NCBI GenBank assembly: GCA_963978905.1
Contig: OZ022261.1
Location: 3,287,992-3,351,991 of the forward strand
DNA length: 64,000 nt
Direction: 5' to 3'
Origin: Trichostrongylus colubriformis
Taxonomy: Eukaryota; Nematoda; Chromadorea; Rhabditida; Trichostrongylidae
The stretch's first letter is position 1; each line of letters starts with the position of its first letter. Positions 1 to 14,200 of this stretch are shown piece after piece. Made by a program: the position numbers and the translations under genes. The notes under the pieces were generated by a model. It had not been told where the DNA came from. It saw nothing but the letters and a program-made list of their open reading frames with translations, and did not search any database.

Positions 1-821
1 TGGAGCAGGCGGAGGCTTTCGAGCGTGTAGGAGTGAATGCTCCCCACCTGAAGGAAGGCCCGCAAGCCCAAATGGTGGGAGTTGCCCAGGTAAGAGCCCG
101 CAGAGATGACCGTAACCGTCAGGGGCCAGGTCGCCCGCAGACTAGGGAACAGAAGGGAAAACCGAGCAGGGGCCCAGCTCGGAGAGGTATGAAATGTAGG
201 GTCTGCGGAGCGTTTGGCCATGCCGGTTACGAGTGTTTCAGGAAAGGAAAGGCATACTGTAATGTATGCAGAAAGAAGGGGCACTTGGCAGCGACGTGTT
301 GGAAGAGTGCCAGGAGTAGCCGGAAAGACTCCCGCCAGATACATTTGTGTGAGGAGCCCGCTGGTAGCTCCGACAGTGGAGAGGAACTGGTGATGCAGAA
401 CGTGAACATGGTAGCAGTTTCACATCTCACCCACTGTCGTAGAGCTGAGCAGCGGAAACAGATGCGAAGCAGTACAAGCATAGTGGAGGACAGCCCCAGA
501 GGTAGAAAGGGCAGTCCCGCTGCACCCAGTGACTCGGGCAGAGAAAATGGAAACTGCCCGGATAAGGAGTTGATAGTCGCTGACATGGTCGAAGATGTCG
601 TGGCAGACCGGTTGGTGGGCGAGCCACCGCGAATGTTGCAGATGGAAGTGAATGGGAAGAAGATCCCATTCGAGTTAGACACTGCAGCTTCTCTGTCAAT
701 TATTGACGAGAAAACCTGGCATAGACTGGGCCTTTGTCATATTATTCCAGTCATCTTCGCAAACTCAAGCCCAATGCATGCCAATCCTTTTTCACTTTCA
801 ATGGCTAGAAGAAAGGGTTAA
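1..821 (+). mobile_element. Ty3-like retrotransposon gag-protease fragment
   Basis: The reading frame is open at the left edge of the window; a GTG at 33 is only the first possible in-window start. Numbering from there, two CCHC zinc knuckles (CX2CX4HX4C) lie at residues 55-68 (C55, C58, H63, C68) and 76-89 (C76, C79, H84, C89), preceded by a basic stretch, as in nucleocapsid. An aspartic protease follows near residues 201-233 with active-site motif LDTAAS (D216) and then a WHRLG segment. This gag-to-protease order fits Ty3/Gypsy elements of the K02A2.6-like kind, some of which use DTA instead of DTG. The frame stops at 821, before the protease is complete, and a second frame stays open to 885, so a frameshift or truncation is likely. 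No reverse transcriptase follows. It is a dead fragment, antisense to the neighbouring calpain. Confidence 0.85.
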
Positions 822-1017
822 AGGCGCTACCATATTCCGAGGAAATGGGAAATCGGGAGAGGAGGAGGCAAATCCTAGTGGTTAGCTAGTTGGAGAGGGC
901 ATGGCATAAATGCGTGCGCAGGAATAGAAGCAATGTGGATTTCATTTGATCAAGTTCAAGTTGTTCGAGAATCATTGCACTTCAACCCAAAGTAACAGAG
1001 CTTGAAAAAGGACATAC

Positions 1018-2218
1018 CTTTTCGATGACGAGAATATCTTTGTGTTTATCATCTGACACAGAGATATATCAGTGAAGTATTGGAGGAAGGAATCCCATGG
1101 CATCCTACAATGAGGAAGTTTCATAAAATAGATTGCCTAGCTTTCATTTCCAGGCCAAGCCATTTCAGACCTGAAAGTAGGCAACAGCGGTGAACTGTAA
1201 CCCTAAAGATGAGGTCTCTCTAGTGCTGGTAGCTGTGAGGATCAGTACTCGTCACAAAAACTCTCAACTCATGTAAGACGTGTTCTCACGAAAAACGTCG
1301 GCCGCACTATTGTTAGAATGTTAGTATTTTTCGAGATTAAAGAATGCTAACAAGGATCACAGCTTTTCATAGCGACCGCGAGCAATTTCGTTCACTCTCT
1401 AACTTCAATTACGATAGAAGACAGACCAGTGAAGAATACCATAATCCCCATTGCTCCTAGATTTTCGTCTGTCACTTCAAGATATTACCTTATGTTCACT
1501 GAAACTCTCAACGTAAGGCTGCGTTCATACTTACCGCACCGGCGGCGACGGCGTCAATAGATAATGCGCACCGTTTGCAAAACGCTTGACCCAACCACAC
1601 AACCACACTACAGTGTGGTGATCGTGGCGAGAGCCCAGGAGTTCAAATCCGAATATGGCATAGTATGGCACTATACCAAGATTCAAATCGAAATCGTTGG
1701 CTCTCGCCACGATCACCATTCTGTAGTGTGGTTGGGTCGAGCGTTTTGCAAACGATGCGCATTAACTGTTGCCGCCGTCTTCTGCGGCGGGGAGATGGTT
1801 GCGTCACTTTGACGCCGTCGCCGACGGTGCCGGCGTCGAACTGACGCCGGTGTCGGCGCCAAATTGACGCTGGCACCAACGGCGACGGCGTCGGTGCGCA
1901 AGGTATGAACGCGGCATCCAATATCTCATTGCTTCAGATGTTCACGAAAAGAAAGGAGAGACTCCATATCTACGCTATTTAGCGAGCCACACCATAAATA
2001 CGTCCATTTTCTGTGTTTGTTAAAAGCCAAACAACGTTTACAAACAGAAAATGTACAGATGTGGGAAACTATGATACTTTATAACGATTGGGAATGACAT
2101 TCAGATAGAGGCGGCCACGAGACGAATAAAGGATAAATGACATTCGTAGTAAAACTCACCAAAATTCACCGTCCTCATCCACCGTGATCCCGAGAGTCTG
2201 CTTTTGAGAATCGGTTAC
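1018..2218 (-). CDS. tra-3: tra-3 exons 9 and 10: end of protease domain
   Basis: Exon 2218-2160 encodes [19 protein letters not shown] and a split Trp codon. Exon 1104-1018 completes it with [20 protein letters not shown] and TKIFSSSK. The pair reads as the DGEFWM...YFTDI...INT end of the calpain core. The intron between them carries a palindromic element at 1517-1916. The split codon AG at 1018 needs another exon, which is not seen between 1 and 1017. Confidence 0.88.
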
Positions 2219-5200
2219 CTAAAAAAACTATAAAAACATTTCAGATATATCATGATCAGCTCAGCATCAGCACTTAAGAAAATTCCAATCAAAGTTGCAC
2301 GATAACTCCATTCCAGAGAAGCCTGAGACAGGAAAAATCAGTAAAGATGAGTAGTGTTCAAGCTGCCTCAAATAAGTGGTTCAATAAGGGGATGGCATTG
2401 TCATTCCAGTAGGTTACTATTTACTATTAGAAGAAACGAGAGATGAAGGAAAGGGACAGATGTTACTCGCGTCATTGAAATAATTCCCAGTATGCCTGGT
2501 CCGTAATGGAAAGAAATATTTTACTGTAAACACCGATAGTACGTTATCCCCTTCTTCTGTACTTCAAGCAAGTTCACCATAGCTTAAAACCACTCATAAC
2601 CACGTAAATCTTTCCTGATCTCTGGAACCTCTGTGAACTACCATAGTAAACGCTGCGTCCAGAACACACACGCTAAGCCGACAGCAACTGGGCTCTTCTA
2701 TCTTTTTCAAAACTCATTGCTGACCTAACCTATTTCCCCGTCGTCTAAAACCCCCAGTATAAAATTGAACAGCTATGATCTAAGTAGAACATTTCAGCAC
2801 AACCGCCGACCATAGGCAAGGCTTGGTTCAGTATGTGTCCGCTTCTGGTTCTTGATCCATGCCAGATACTCATCTCAAACCTGATCCAACTCTTCAGGAT
2901 GTTCTTCGGGCAGTCTCGGATTTCGTGATAAACAGACTAACAAATAGACCAGGCCTATTGTGTAAAATAGGTAAGTAGTGAGGAAAACTCCTTGAACTAG
3001 GAATACGTGATCGCATAACTAGAAAGTTTCTCACGAACCTGTTCCCATTCCTTGCTTCCATCACTCCAAGGCCCATTCCACTCCTTTTCTCCCCACGGAT
3101 TCTGAAGTCGAATCATTTGTATCCGAGCATGCTGTCCTAATATGGACCTGCAAACGAACATGCTGCTCATACATGCTGCATTCTCATGCATGGCCATCAA
3201 TAGAGACGCATCGAGATGAGAAGGCAAACAGTGGAAGAAGCATGCCTCATTTCACCAACACAAAGTCGCTCCCACTCTACATGCATCCCCACCTAAAACA
3301 CTGCATGCACAATATACAGGTATCGTTAGCCATGCAAGAACCACACAAGTCACTGACTGCAAGTACACGTTCTGGGTGTAGATGTTCACAAATTTCATTT
3401 CCTAAAGAAATCGCCTACGGAAAAGTGAGTTGCTTCGGTACCCATATACTTATGTTATATTTTCCTAATAAGGGCTGCATACAGAGTTTCACACGAAAAA
3501 GTGAGAATTCGGTTAAGATACAGCACCACAAATTCTCGGTCGGGTGGGCGGAGCCAACGAGTAGGTGCCCACCCCGTCGTCCGCCGCGGTCGAAGACGAT
3601 TGTAGGAACAGAAAGTTACGTAAACAGTCCCACACTCCGTTCCCAACCGCGGCGGATGACGGGACGGGGCTTTTATCTTAGCCGAATTCTCACTTTTTCG
3701 CGTGATACTTTGCATGAGGCCCTAATTAGGCAAATACATCATAAATATATGGGTAACAAAGGAACTCATTTTTCCGTGAACGATTCCTTTAATTACAAAC
3801 CTCAGAACGTTTGACTTAGCATCCAACTCCACATATCGCACTGCTGTGACAGCATAAGCGTGTCCCTTGACCAAGCCACAATCTAAGGCCTCTTCTATTT
3901 CTCCTTTAGTCTTCGCCTAAACAAGGAATGATGGAATAACTTTATGCCTTGAAGCCGCAATCGTAATCTTGTAACAAAGAACTTTGAGATAAAACGATGG
4001 ACGGCGAATAGAACAACCGCTATTGCAGCTACGATCAGTGCTTCGTTGTCGAATGCTTCTTTCAAATTGTTGAACAGCATCTGAGAGGCATCCGGAGCTT
4101 CCTGAAAAAGAATGCATGCAAAAATGCGATACGAACACTCACGAACTGTCCAAAGAAAGGAGTTTAGCCGATGGCAGTATTTGCAAGATACGACTATAAA
4201 AATCTGTTCGTCAGGCTTAACCCATGACACATAGTCCCTAATATACAGGGGGTGCCAAAAAAAAAGTAATTTTGTCTCCTCCACTTTCGACCCCATTTAG
4301 CCAAACTACAGTAAATTCTATTGAAGTATTCTCATCTCCAGAATCAAGAGCAGACCTAACTCTATCACTATACTCCGTGGCAGCCTCCTGCACGAGCAGA
4401 AACGGGAGCAAGGAAAGACTGAACAAGATGTATCACCTCAACTGGGCAAAATCCGAAATTTCTTCGCCCTCTTTCACAACCTTGCTGACGTCCGTTCAAT
4501 GTGGGTACCTAAGGGGATTCATACCGGATGGTGTTCTTTAACACTGGTTTTTCCCGAGTTCCCAGCGCCCTTCGTTTCCAAGAGCCAAAACGTTCCCCTA
4601 CCACTGAAACCCCTCCGGAGGCGGATTTGAGGCATGAAAATGATACTTTGGATCATAGCAGCCTTGTCCAAGCAGCAGGGGCTCTGTGACTTCCAAGAAC
4701 CGAAGGGCCAACCCTCAGGAATCTTCCCACAAAAGACCTACCACGGAGCTTGGCTCCACTGTTTTTAGCGAATTTTTAAATGTAGGTACTCCGAAGCCCG
4801 ACTGCGCCGAATGAAACCTCCATATTTTTATGAACATGAACGTGAGGAGCCACAGCTTGTTCCTGCTTTTAGAGGAACATTTCGGGAATGTTTTGCCCCA
4901 ATACCTTTATCTCTTTCGTTTCCCTACGTTTTGTAAAATTGGCAGATGTGAGCCGTGGGCAAAATTACTTTTTTTTTGGCACCCCCTGTATATAAAACGC
5001 TTCGTCTGCCTGTACGTCCGTCCCTTTGTCCGTCCTGTCAATTAGGTATTATATGAAAAACGACCTGTGGAGATGAGGACAAGTGCGGTATGGGTAGGGA
5101 TGAAACAAGAAGTAAAGGCCACACATGGACCAAGTTGAGCTCCGCCCACAGTGAGCGGGGCGCGCACTGGAATGTTCCGTTTCCAGCCCGAAAATGACTG

Positions 5201-8200
5201 GGTTCGAATGTGCCCCAAACGTAGGGAGAAGATGGATTTAGGTCAGGATGACTTTCTGAAGATCAAGAAGGAATTTCGGACACAGTGGGCGGAGCACATG
5301 TGGTGGTGGGCGAAGCTCGCATTACATGAAAAACGACCTGTGGAAATGGGGACAAGTGTGATATGCGTAGGTCACTGAAAAAGAAGTGAAGACCACACAT
5401 GGATCATCTTAAGCTCGCCCAAGGTGGGCGGGGCGTGCACTGAAATACTGTCCTCAAGAAAAAGAGCAATTTCGATCGACCTACAGACGCACATGGTGTT
5501 TCGCGCACAGTAGTGTGCACTAGCCAACTGGCAAAAGAATATATTGGTATTGGAAGGTTTTCGAATGTGTGACATTGTCTACTGTAATGCTTGTATTCAG
5601 CTGTCGCGGAATACAGTTACAGTAGAACAATGTCATACATTTCTCTTGCAAAAAACCTGTCTTTCAGGAGTCTTGTGCACTTACTTAAGAGTTGTATTAC
5701 CTTTCTATTGAGCTGGTACATAATTTTTCATAATTTGCGTTCTGCGTGCTTTGTGTCTACTTCGTGCTTCCTTTTTGTCATCTCATCGTTATAATTGTTC
5801 AACGTGATGTGTACCACATTTACATATAAGACATGATGCCCACGCAGAGGAAGCTGATCGATTCCTCCAGCAAAACCACACAAATTCCTCGATAAAAAAC
5901 TGGATGTCGGTTTAGAAGTGTTTGTGAGAGGCCCTAGAAAGGACTGGTGCTCGAGAAAATGAGCTCACAAACACAAGCGATGGGGAAATCTTAGTACGGA
6001 TAGAAGACTATACATAGAATGGTATTTTTTTCGCAATGGGAGCTAAGCATAGCACATGTAAAGCAGAAGCTGTTACATTTTCTTACAGCTGAATGAGGAC
6101 ACGTTCATGCATACAATGCGTTTCATATCTAACTGAAGAAGCGGTAACATTAAATGTGAGAGGATCTCAAGGTTCTACGAAAGGATCACACACTGATCAA
6201 GGAAGATTATCACGAGATTGCCACGAAAGCGTTTGAACTGAAATAAAAACTGAAAACTGAAAGCCCTAGCCAATACTGATTGACTAAGAACGCCGCGCTT
6301 CATTCAGAGCAACGTTAACGAGTTGGGCGAGAACAATATGAAGCGCTAGCTAAAGCAAAAAAAGCGTAACGTATACAGATTGGTTTAACGAAGTGATGGA
6401 AATGTCTAAAAACGAGTCCCTTATTGCAACAGCAAATGAAAGTGGCCTAAGCGGGGAACTGCCCATCATTTTAAGAATTCAAGTGCTACGCAAATAACTT
6501 TGGAGAGAACATGACTGAGACACTGCTAATTTGATAGTGGTATCCCAACCCTATCGTCGCTTTATTCCTGTTATTCCTATCGAAGTTGCCAACATGTTTA
6601 AAATTTACTGACCACATTCCCATCACATTTGCTTGTGAGCTACGTGCTGAAGTTAGCATGTTCGATAGGCATTGATCGCGGGTGAACAACGGAACCAACC
6701 TAGACTTCATAGTAGTGAAAGCATGCATGTCAACATAAGTGATATTTGAGCAGAGGAAGCCCATAAGAGACAAAACGTCTTGTTCCAGGGATTTTATTCG
6801 CAGAAACGAGCCCAGACCGTAATCCTGACCTGTGTTCATGCCGCTGTTGCCAAGAACTACAATTCTAGAACACTGGCGACGACAGCTACGCTCTAATGTA
6901 TAACTGCCTTCACGTACCACAACATTTCATGCGCCGATTCTGCGTGCGATTACTACGCGAAATACCGGGATGCATCATGAGCAGGGCCGGAAGAGCCTTA
7001 GGGCATCTACTTGTATCATGAAAACTCCACGGGCAAACGCTTCCAGCATGCAGACGACGTGAGTAGGTCCCATTAGAGCAAATTTTACTCCAAACTACGC
7101 AGTTAAAAACTCGAATAGCAAGAGGAGGTTACATAGTGAGCTGATCCTCAGAATATAATGAAAGAGTTCACTGTAAGCATGAGCTTGTTTGCATCCATTC
7201 ACGCATCACTTGTAACTGCATGATAATGACGGTGTGCGTGGCAAATTTTCGTAGCCTCACATATCGCAGAAAGTTCAACGATTATAACTTTACAAATTAC
7301 GATGGCAACAAGTCGTGCGGGAACAAATAGTTACCGCATCACCTCCTCTAGCTATTCGAGTAGCGATTATAACTTTCGATTCGAGAACGATTATAACTTT
7401 ACAAATTACGATGGCAACAAGTCGTGCGGGAACAAATAGTTACCGCATCACCTCCTCTTGCTATTCGAGTAGCGATTATAACTTTCGATTCGAGAACGAT
7501 TATAACTTTACAAATTACGATGGCAACAAGTCGTGCGGGAACAAATAGTCACCGCATCATTTCATACCAGTTGGGCTGGCGCACACAACTGCGCGCGTCA
7601 CACATTGAAGCATGCTAAGGGCTTGATCGATATCGATCGATCAGTATCATCACTCGAACGGTTTCAGAAATGGGGAATTCGCTAAAACGGAAAAGATTCC
7701 CCTTATATCACTTTAAAAATTCAGAGTCCCAGCTTTGCTGCAACGCGAGATATCAAATTTTCGCCATTTGCCCGTCAATCTCGTCCTTATACCACTACCA
7801 TTGAGAGTCCCTCTCTGCTGCGACGCGAGATATGAATTTTCCATCATTCACCTTTCGAAACTCCTTATCAGCCCCTATCAGTTGCTATCACTTCCGTTCC
7901 CTCACCACTGATGTCCCCGTACCACCCCTTATATCACTTTATAAATTCAGAGTCTCAGCTTTGCTGCAACGCGAGATATCAATTTTTCGCCATTCGCCTT
8001 TCGAAGCTCCTTATCAGCCCTTATCAGTTGCTATCACTTCCGTTCCCTCACAACTGATGTTCCCTTACCACCCCTTATATCACTTTAAAAATTCAGAGTC
8101 CCAGCTTTGCTGCAACGCGAGATATCAAATTTTCGCCATTTGCCTTTCGAAGCTCCTTATCAGCCCTTACAGTTGCTATCACTTCCAATTCCTCACCACT

Positions 8201-11200
8201 GATGTCCCCTTACCACTCCTTATGTCACTTTAAAAGATCAGAGTCCTAGCTCTACTGCGACGCGAGATATGAATTTCGTGACAGACGGACGGACGAAGGG
8301 ACGGACAAAGGGAAGGACGGACGGACGGAGGTACGTACAGACAGACGAAGCGTTTATATATATTTCATATAAATAGGACTTTTGTGGACACAAAGAGGTC
8401 GTATATAAAGTAATAAAACCATGAAAAACTCTAACGACCATTACAAATGAAAAACTTACGTTCGCTAGGAATTTAGCCACATTCAAGGTTTGAGCAACTC
8501 CTCCGGAAACGTCTTGTAGAGCATCAGAAAGGTGTCCTCCAACCAGATTTTCGTAACAGCCATATAGTCTGAAAATCTGTTTCCAAAAAATATCAGCATA
8601 CAGCAAAGTTAGCAACATGTGAAGTCTAGTTCAAGATTCAAGATTAGATAAAGAGTCATGCTTCTACAGAAGAGTCTGAGGAGATCCTATTCGCTTTAAG
8701 TCTGCACACACATTATCATTTCCATACTTACAAAGAAAGCATCCTTGGTCGAAGTGGCCATTTGTAATAAACATCCACCCGATGTGATTTCGAATGCCGA
8801 TTGTGAATCTGATTTCCAAATCTGAGGACTACATAGAGGCGAAGTTTTTTCTGAATGTGAGTCTATCTAGAGCATGATCCTCGCCCACAAATTTGGAGGG
8901 GCAGAACTGGCACCGTGGCAATGGTAAGAGGTACGTTTTGACGACGTTGGACAACGACGTTTTATAGACCTTGTGAGAAAAGCAGAATAATTCTTTCTTT
9001 TTCCTTATGCGGATTCTTCAGTTTCGATAGAGAAGACCTGTAAAGTGTGGAATAGCGCTTCCATGAGAAATGACTGTTAACGCGTTCATGCTTTGCGGTA
9101 TCGGCGGCTTGGCTTGGCTGCTTTTCTCAGCATCTCCTCTTATGCCACCCTGCCTCGTTGCCTGCGTCGTCTCTGCACCTTCCCGTGCCACCCTGCCTCG
9201 TTGTCTGTGAACGCAGTCAAGCCCTGCCGGCGCTGAGTATGAACGCGCCCTTATATCGATTTTACGTTCCACACTACTAGTGATTTTTGAATTCTAGAAA
9301 GCACCAGAAATCGTGGCGTGCAAGCCAAGTTTTGTCTCGGAAAACGATCCTCACGCTCCGAAAGCACATAGAACAACCTCTGCAAACAAGTGGGAAAACA
9401 AATCGAGGTCTGCACAAAGTGCCTTATTAGACTAGCGATTGCTTGGTAAGCAAATAGAGAAGTCGCAGGCTTACCAAAGTATGGGATAATCTACAAATGA
9501 AGCATCCACAAATGAAGTGACAAATTTGCATGCAATTGCTAGGCTTGTTTGAAGGGTTATACTGATGACACGGATTGGTAAGCCTGTGCATAATTCTGTG
9601 CTGGACACAGAATTGTCAGGTTTGTCAAAAGGACTGTACTGGTGTCAGGCATCGATAGGCCTGCAGAGAATTCTGCGCGTATGACACGGCATTGGCAGGC
9701 TGTAAAGATTGTGCTCATGACACGGCATCGGTGAACCTGTGAAAAATTTTGTGCTTATGACACACCAATGGTAGTTGTCGTGACCTTCGTCCGTCTCACC
9801 GTAGGTCACACCTGGCGGGCGCTCGGGTCCCGACCCACCGGTCAAACGTTTTGGAAGTGGCATGAAGACGCCATTATAAAGCCAGTTTGTCAATGTGAGT
9901 GTGTGCTCCGACCGAACAATCGTCAGTGGCCGCTGCCGCCGTCCATTCTCGTCGCCGTCCTTCGTAGTGAGCCGTGCCCAGTTAACTCCAATCCGTCCGT
10001 AGCCGGTATTTGGCACCTGCTCACGCACGACCGTAGCACGTCATTATTCCTGCCTGTGCTATCGAGTCGCCGTGGTCAACGTCGTCAAGAACACCACAAA
10101 TGAACGTGCAGCCGATGCTGTTCTTGTCAATTCACCCGTGAGAGATGAGATCCTGAATTCGACCCGTGAGTCCTAAGGCTTTGTTTTACGTGGTCATTTC
10201 GTGTTTACTCCTGGCACTTGCCTTTTATTCATTGTTGCCATTGATCCCATTGCGTAGAACATGGACGCTTACTAACTCAAATCTCCCATCACGAAGTTCC
10301 TATGCCAGACTACTTGGTAACTAGTTGTTGCGTTCTCTGTAGTAACCGGTCGGTCGAGACATCGTAGACGGAACGTAGGCCCACTCTCGATGTGGTCATA
10401 GGTGTGTGGAGTAGCAGACACACGCACTCGCCTTGCCGCCGGCACCGCAAAGTATGAAGTGACCTTGTGCCAAGACCTAATATGGAGGTAACGCGAATCG
10501 CGACGGTGGCCGCCGGGAGCATCGCGCTCCCTGACCCATTCGCGCGCGGTTGCAACCGCGGCAGAGAATCGCGCTCGCTGTTGGCTCCGCCCTCTGTGGC
10601 TGAGACCAGTATAGGCTGGTCGCCGACTATCAGTCGGTCTTCACCGGGTAACGCCATGAATCTACTCGAGACCCAGGGTGCCGTCGCACTCTGGTGTTCG
10701 GGTAATGGAGCGCTGGCACATGAGTTAGCCGGCGTGCACCCCTGCTCCCCGATTGGGAGCAGCGATGTGGTTCGGGTCCCATCTTGACACCGTCAGCCAC
10801 ATGGCCTAGAGGAATTGCAAGGATGGGGGTCTACTACGTGTAGCCGACTGATGGAGTCGCCCCAACTGAGGCGACTTGAGAGAGAAGATAGCAGGTATGA
10901 TGTTAGTGCGTTGGTAATAAATGTATTATGTATGTTCTATTGTGTTATGTCTTAAAACGTAGGATCGGTTCCTACAATGCGGTGTGCTATTCTATTGTTG
11001 CGTTAATATCTTGCTATTGCGGGGGGAGACCAGAGGGAGTGCTGTGTGCCTAGCGGAGAGCTAGAGGGACTCCTCACGGTCCAGCAGAGAGCTAAAGGCC
11101 CCTTGGTCCCCGGGGTAGGTCCACCGAACCAGGAGCGGGTGTCTTGGTGAGGCGTAGAGGTCCGGTGGAGCTCTGACCCAAAGGTTGGAGCGACGGGAGT

Positions 11201-14200
11201 TTGAGAGCGGGCGTACCACCGATGACCGCACATGACCGCGATAGAGGGCGCACCCTAACAATGCTTATCGAGGAACGATCGAACGATAGATTGGCACCTG
11301 ACGAAAGTTCTATAGTTCGACCTCATTTCAGTAGAGACCTCCGACAAGACGGTGCTCCCGTACGCAAAGCAAATACAGGAATAGCAGCGTAAAATCGGTA
11401 CTGAACTCATGTCCTTAAAAGGAGTGTTTTTTGCACTACCAACAAGCTGGACTACTCTACCAGAGACCCGAAATTGTATTGACCCATGTAAATCGCTTCG
11501 CCTATTTGTTCCTCTGTTCATCACCAAACTTGTAAAAACAACCGAATTCGAGAAAGCCTGAAGGGACCGTATAAAATGGACCGTGTCATAAAAGGAAGGG
11601 TTTCAAATCCCCAAGGAACTTTGAAGTGAGACCCGGATGAACGATAGAGCTCCGAATACTGATCATAACTGTAAAAACCAAAATTGCAAAACACCATTTT
11701 GAAGCAAGTTAGGAGGGGTCAAGCTCTCATTGACGATGTACTTGGCCATCAGCGCGGCCGTTGCTGAGCCAGCATCGACCACTATGGTTCACTGGTATGT
11801 TTCGGATATGCAGGATAGGAGTGTGGATCTGCTCCCCGCAGGTGCAGATCTTTTTGCATTTTGTGTTTCATTGTCAATAAGTGCTTTTCCTTCACTTCTG
11901 CACATTTGCCGCTATAATTATAACTACTAATATTACTCTGACCTTCAAGATTGCATTAACGAATTCAAATATTATACTCAACACAAGAGAGTAAAATAAA
12001 CCGACTTCAAGCCACAATTACCACTGATGAAACAGAGCAAAAAAGCGTGTGAAGCAAAGTGCTCCTCACAGAAAGAGCACCTCATGCACGCTGCTTCTCT
12101 AAAACCATCGACAAAACAAACGGTCGAGTGTGGCGGGGTAAATGATGGGTGCGATGGTTACCAGTACAAGGAAACGTGCAGAAGTGAAAGAAAAGCACTC
12201 AATGATAATGAAACACAAAATGCAAAAGGATTTGCACCTGCAGGGAGAAAACCCAATCTCCTATCCTGCATATCCGGAACACTACGGGTGGCCGATGCTG
12301 GCTCAGCAACGGTCGTGCTGATGGCAAAGTGCCTCGCAAATGATGTCACAGGCCCTGACCCCCCCTAACTCGCTTCAGGATGGCATTTTGCAATTTTGTT
12401 TTCACAGTTGTGATCAGTATTCGGAGCCCTATCGGCCCATCCGGGTCTCATTTCAAAGTTCAATGGGAAGTTGAAACATTGCCCTTGTTAGTGGGCTCGT
12501 TATAAGGTAGCTTAAGACAGACAAAACGAAAAAACGTAAACGTAAAAAATATGGAAAAACATGGAGACTGAGAGAATTCCTGAAATTGGCGTGAGATCTA
12601 AAAGGAGTCGCGAGATACTCAGGCTGGTAGTGTGGCAAGTGGGGCGACTGTGTCAAGCTGGAAGGCTGCCATGTCACTGTGGCCTATGAAGAGGAAATGG
12701 ATATGGCCTAACGCAGTTTCAAACGGTGAACTCAAATCTGTCGTTCAAATCTGCTAAAAGATTCTGGGAGCGGAGTCAGAAAAGTCTGAACTAAACTTCT
12801 TGATGAAGTGTTTGTTTTGCTTTATCTTGAAGTGCCTTTCAAAAACTTGCAAAATGCTTTCACACCTCGATGAAGGTGTACGTGGCTTTCGCTGATATGC
12901 TACAGACACTGAAAGGTGCCATTGTAGCTCCTATCTACCCTTATCTTTTGGTCCACGATGGCACTCAATTCTTACCTCGTTCGTTTGTCGGACATACAAA
13001 TGAGACATTGAAGCCTTTTGTGAGCACTTACGATAGGCCGGTGAGGAATGATTTCAGAAAAAAATTCGATTTGTATATCCGACAAACGAACGGTAGTGGA
13101 GTGCTATCTCGGACCAAAAGGTAAGAGTTGATAGGACCCAAATGGCACTTTTGTCTGTATCAGCGATGGCCACGAACTTCTCTATAGAGGTGTAAAAGCA
13201 TTTTGCAAGCTTTTAAAAGGCACTTAAAGATAAAGCAAAACAAGCACCTTCATCAAGAACTCGAAAAAAGCACCTTCATCAAAAACTCGAACCTTCACCT
13301 TAAGACTTCAAGCCTAACCCATGCACCGCTGCCTCATCGGAGTCCAGCGTTTACCATTTCGCAACTCATGGGTATTACCATTTCGCAACTCATGGGCTTG
13401 TAGTAACAGGTTGTGCCTTTACTAAAGCCGTCTGTAACTTCGCTCCCAGAATCGTTTAGCAGATTTGAAGGGCAGATTTGAGAGAACTGCATTAGCCCAC
13501 ACACATCTCATCTCCAACAACCACGAAGACCTGGGAGCCTTCCCTCGTTAGGAAAAATGCGTATCTCATGAAACATGTGTAAGACACACACCAAAATGGG
13601 CAAAGCTCACGTGTCAAATCTACAAGTATTTAATTTTCTGCACTTCACTATTCAAGGATCCCATCTGCTCACTATGTAACAGTCGTGAGGGACTGAATTG
13701 TAAATAAACGATGAAGTTGTACCAATGACACGCCCCGAGCGGACCAATGCTCGCCACCACACAGCCACGTTTTGGTTATGCAAGCTTCACACACCTATGC
13801 AAAAATAGTATGCACGAAGCAAGAAAGGTAAGCCGCTCCATTACTGCGAGTTATTATCAACGTAATATGTACATTCGTGCCTCGGTCTTTGATCATATCA
13901 GAAAATCACTTACTTCGCAAATGCCTTTTCAAGGAGTGCTGACCAGAACTCGTTTGGAGTTTTCGACCTGGCAAAAAGTAGTTTGCCTCCCCTAAACATT
14001 CACTTCTACGACGACACGTTTGTACAGTGTGTCCCAAAAGTATAGGTCCACCCTATTTTTTATCCATATCTCCAGAATGGATAAGCGATTCCTTTCCAAA
14101 TTTTTATATGTGGTACCTGATCACTGTAGCAATCAAGCGCCTCAGTAAAATTGAAGACATAAAAATGCAAAATTTTATTTGATTTTTTTTTTCAAAAATA

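Larger units (their letters stand above)
4102..8459. other. tra-3 intron 5
   Basis: Besides the mariner-like and composite elements and the 109 bp and 146 bp tandem arrays listed separately, 5532-7276 shows no gene that I can support. A 144-codon minus-strand frame at 6486-6920 has no recognisable domain and no convincing splice context. Confidence 0.6.
8822..13913. other. Rest of tra-3 intron 4
   Basis: Entirely repeat-like: a MITE (9080-9250), degenerate 40 bp repeats (9564-9770), a GC-rich segment (9780-11260) and two large foldbacks (11565-12510 and 12705-13498). No host exon was found here besides the island at 8732-8821. Confidence 0.6.

Noticed and set aside
5200..5220. Possible tRNA T-arm words such as GGGTTCGAATG
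   Set aside because: No acceptor stem or other arms could be paired; the same holds for GGGTTCGAACCC at 21638. No tRNA gene was found in the window.
6486..6920. 144-codon minus-strand open frame
   Set aside because: Longest unassigned frame in the left part, but no family motif, no convincing acceptor or donor pair and no partner exon in phase.
7315..7618. Repetitive open frames beginning [13 protein letters not shown]
   Set aside because: Translations of the 109 bp minisatellite; the unit length is not a multiple of three and there is no gene context.
7832..8233. 133-codon plus-strand frame
   Set aside because: Lies wholly inside the 146 bp array; equivalent frames are broken in the related array at 56.5-57.4 kb.
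10310..11260. Several overlapping 76-115-codon frames on both strands
   Set aside because: They coincide with a GC-rich block where stop codons are rare; both strands are equally open and no domain was seen.
11730..12349. Paired frames with similar sequence (AEPASxT...DMQDR)
   Set aside because: They are opposite arms of one foldback read on opposite strands, so the similarity follows from the palindrome.
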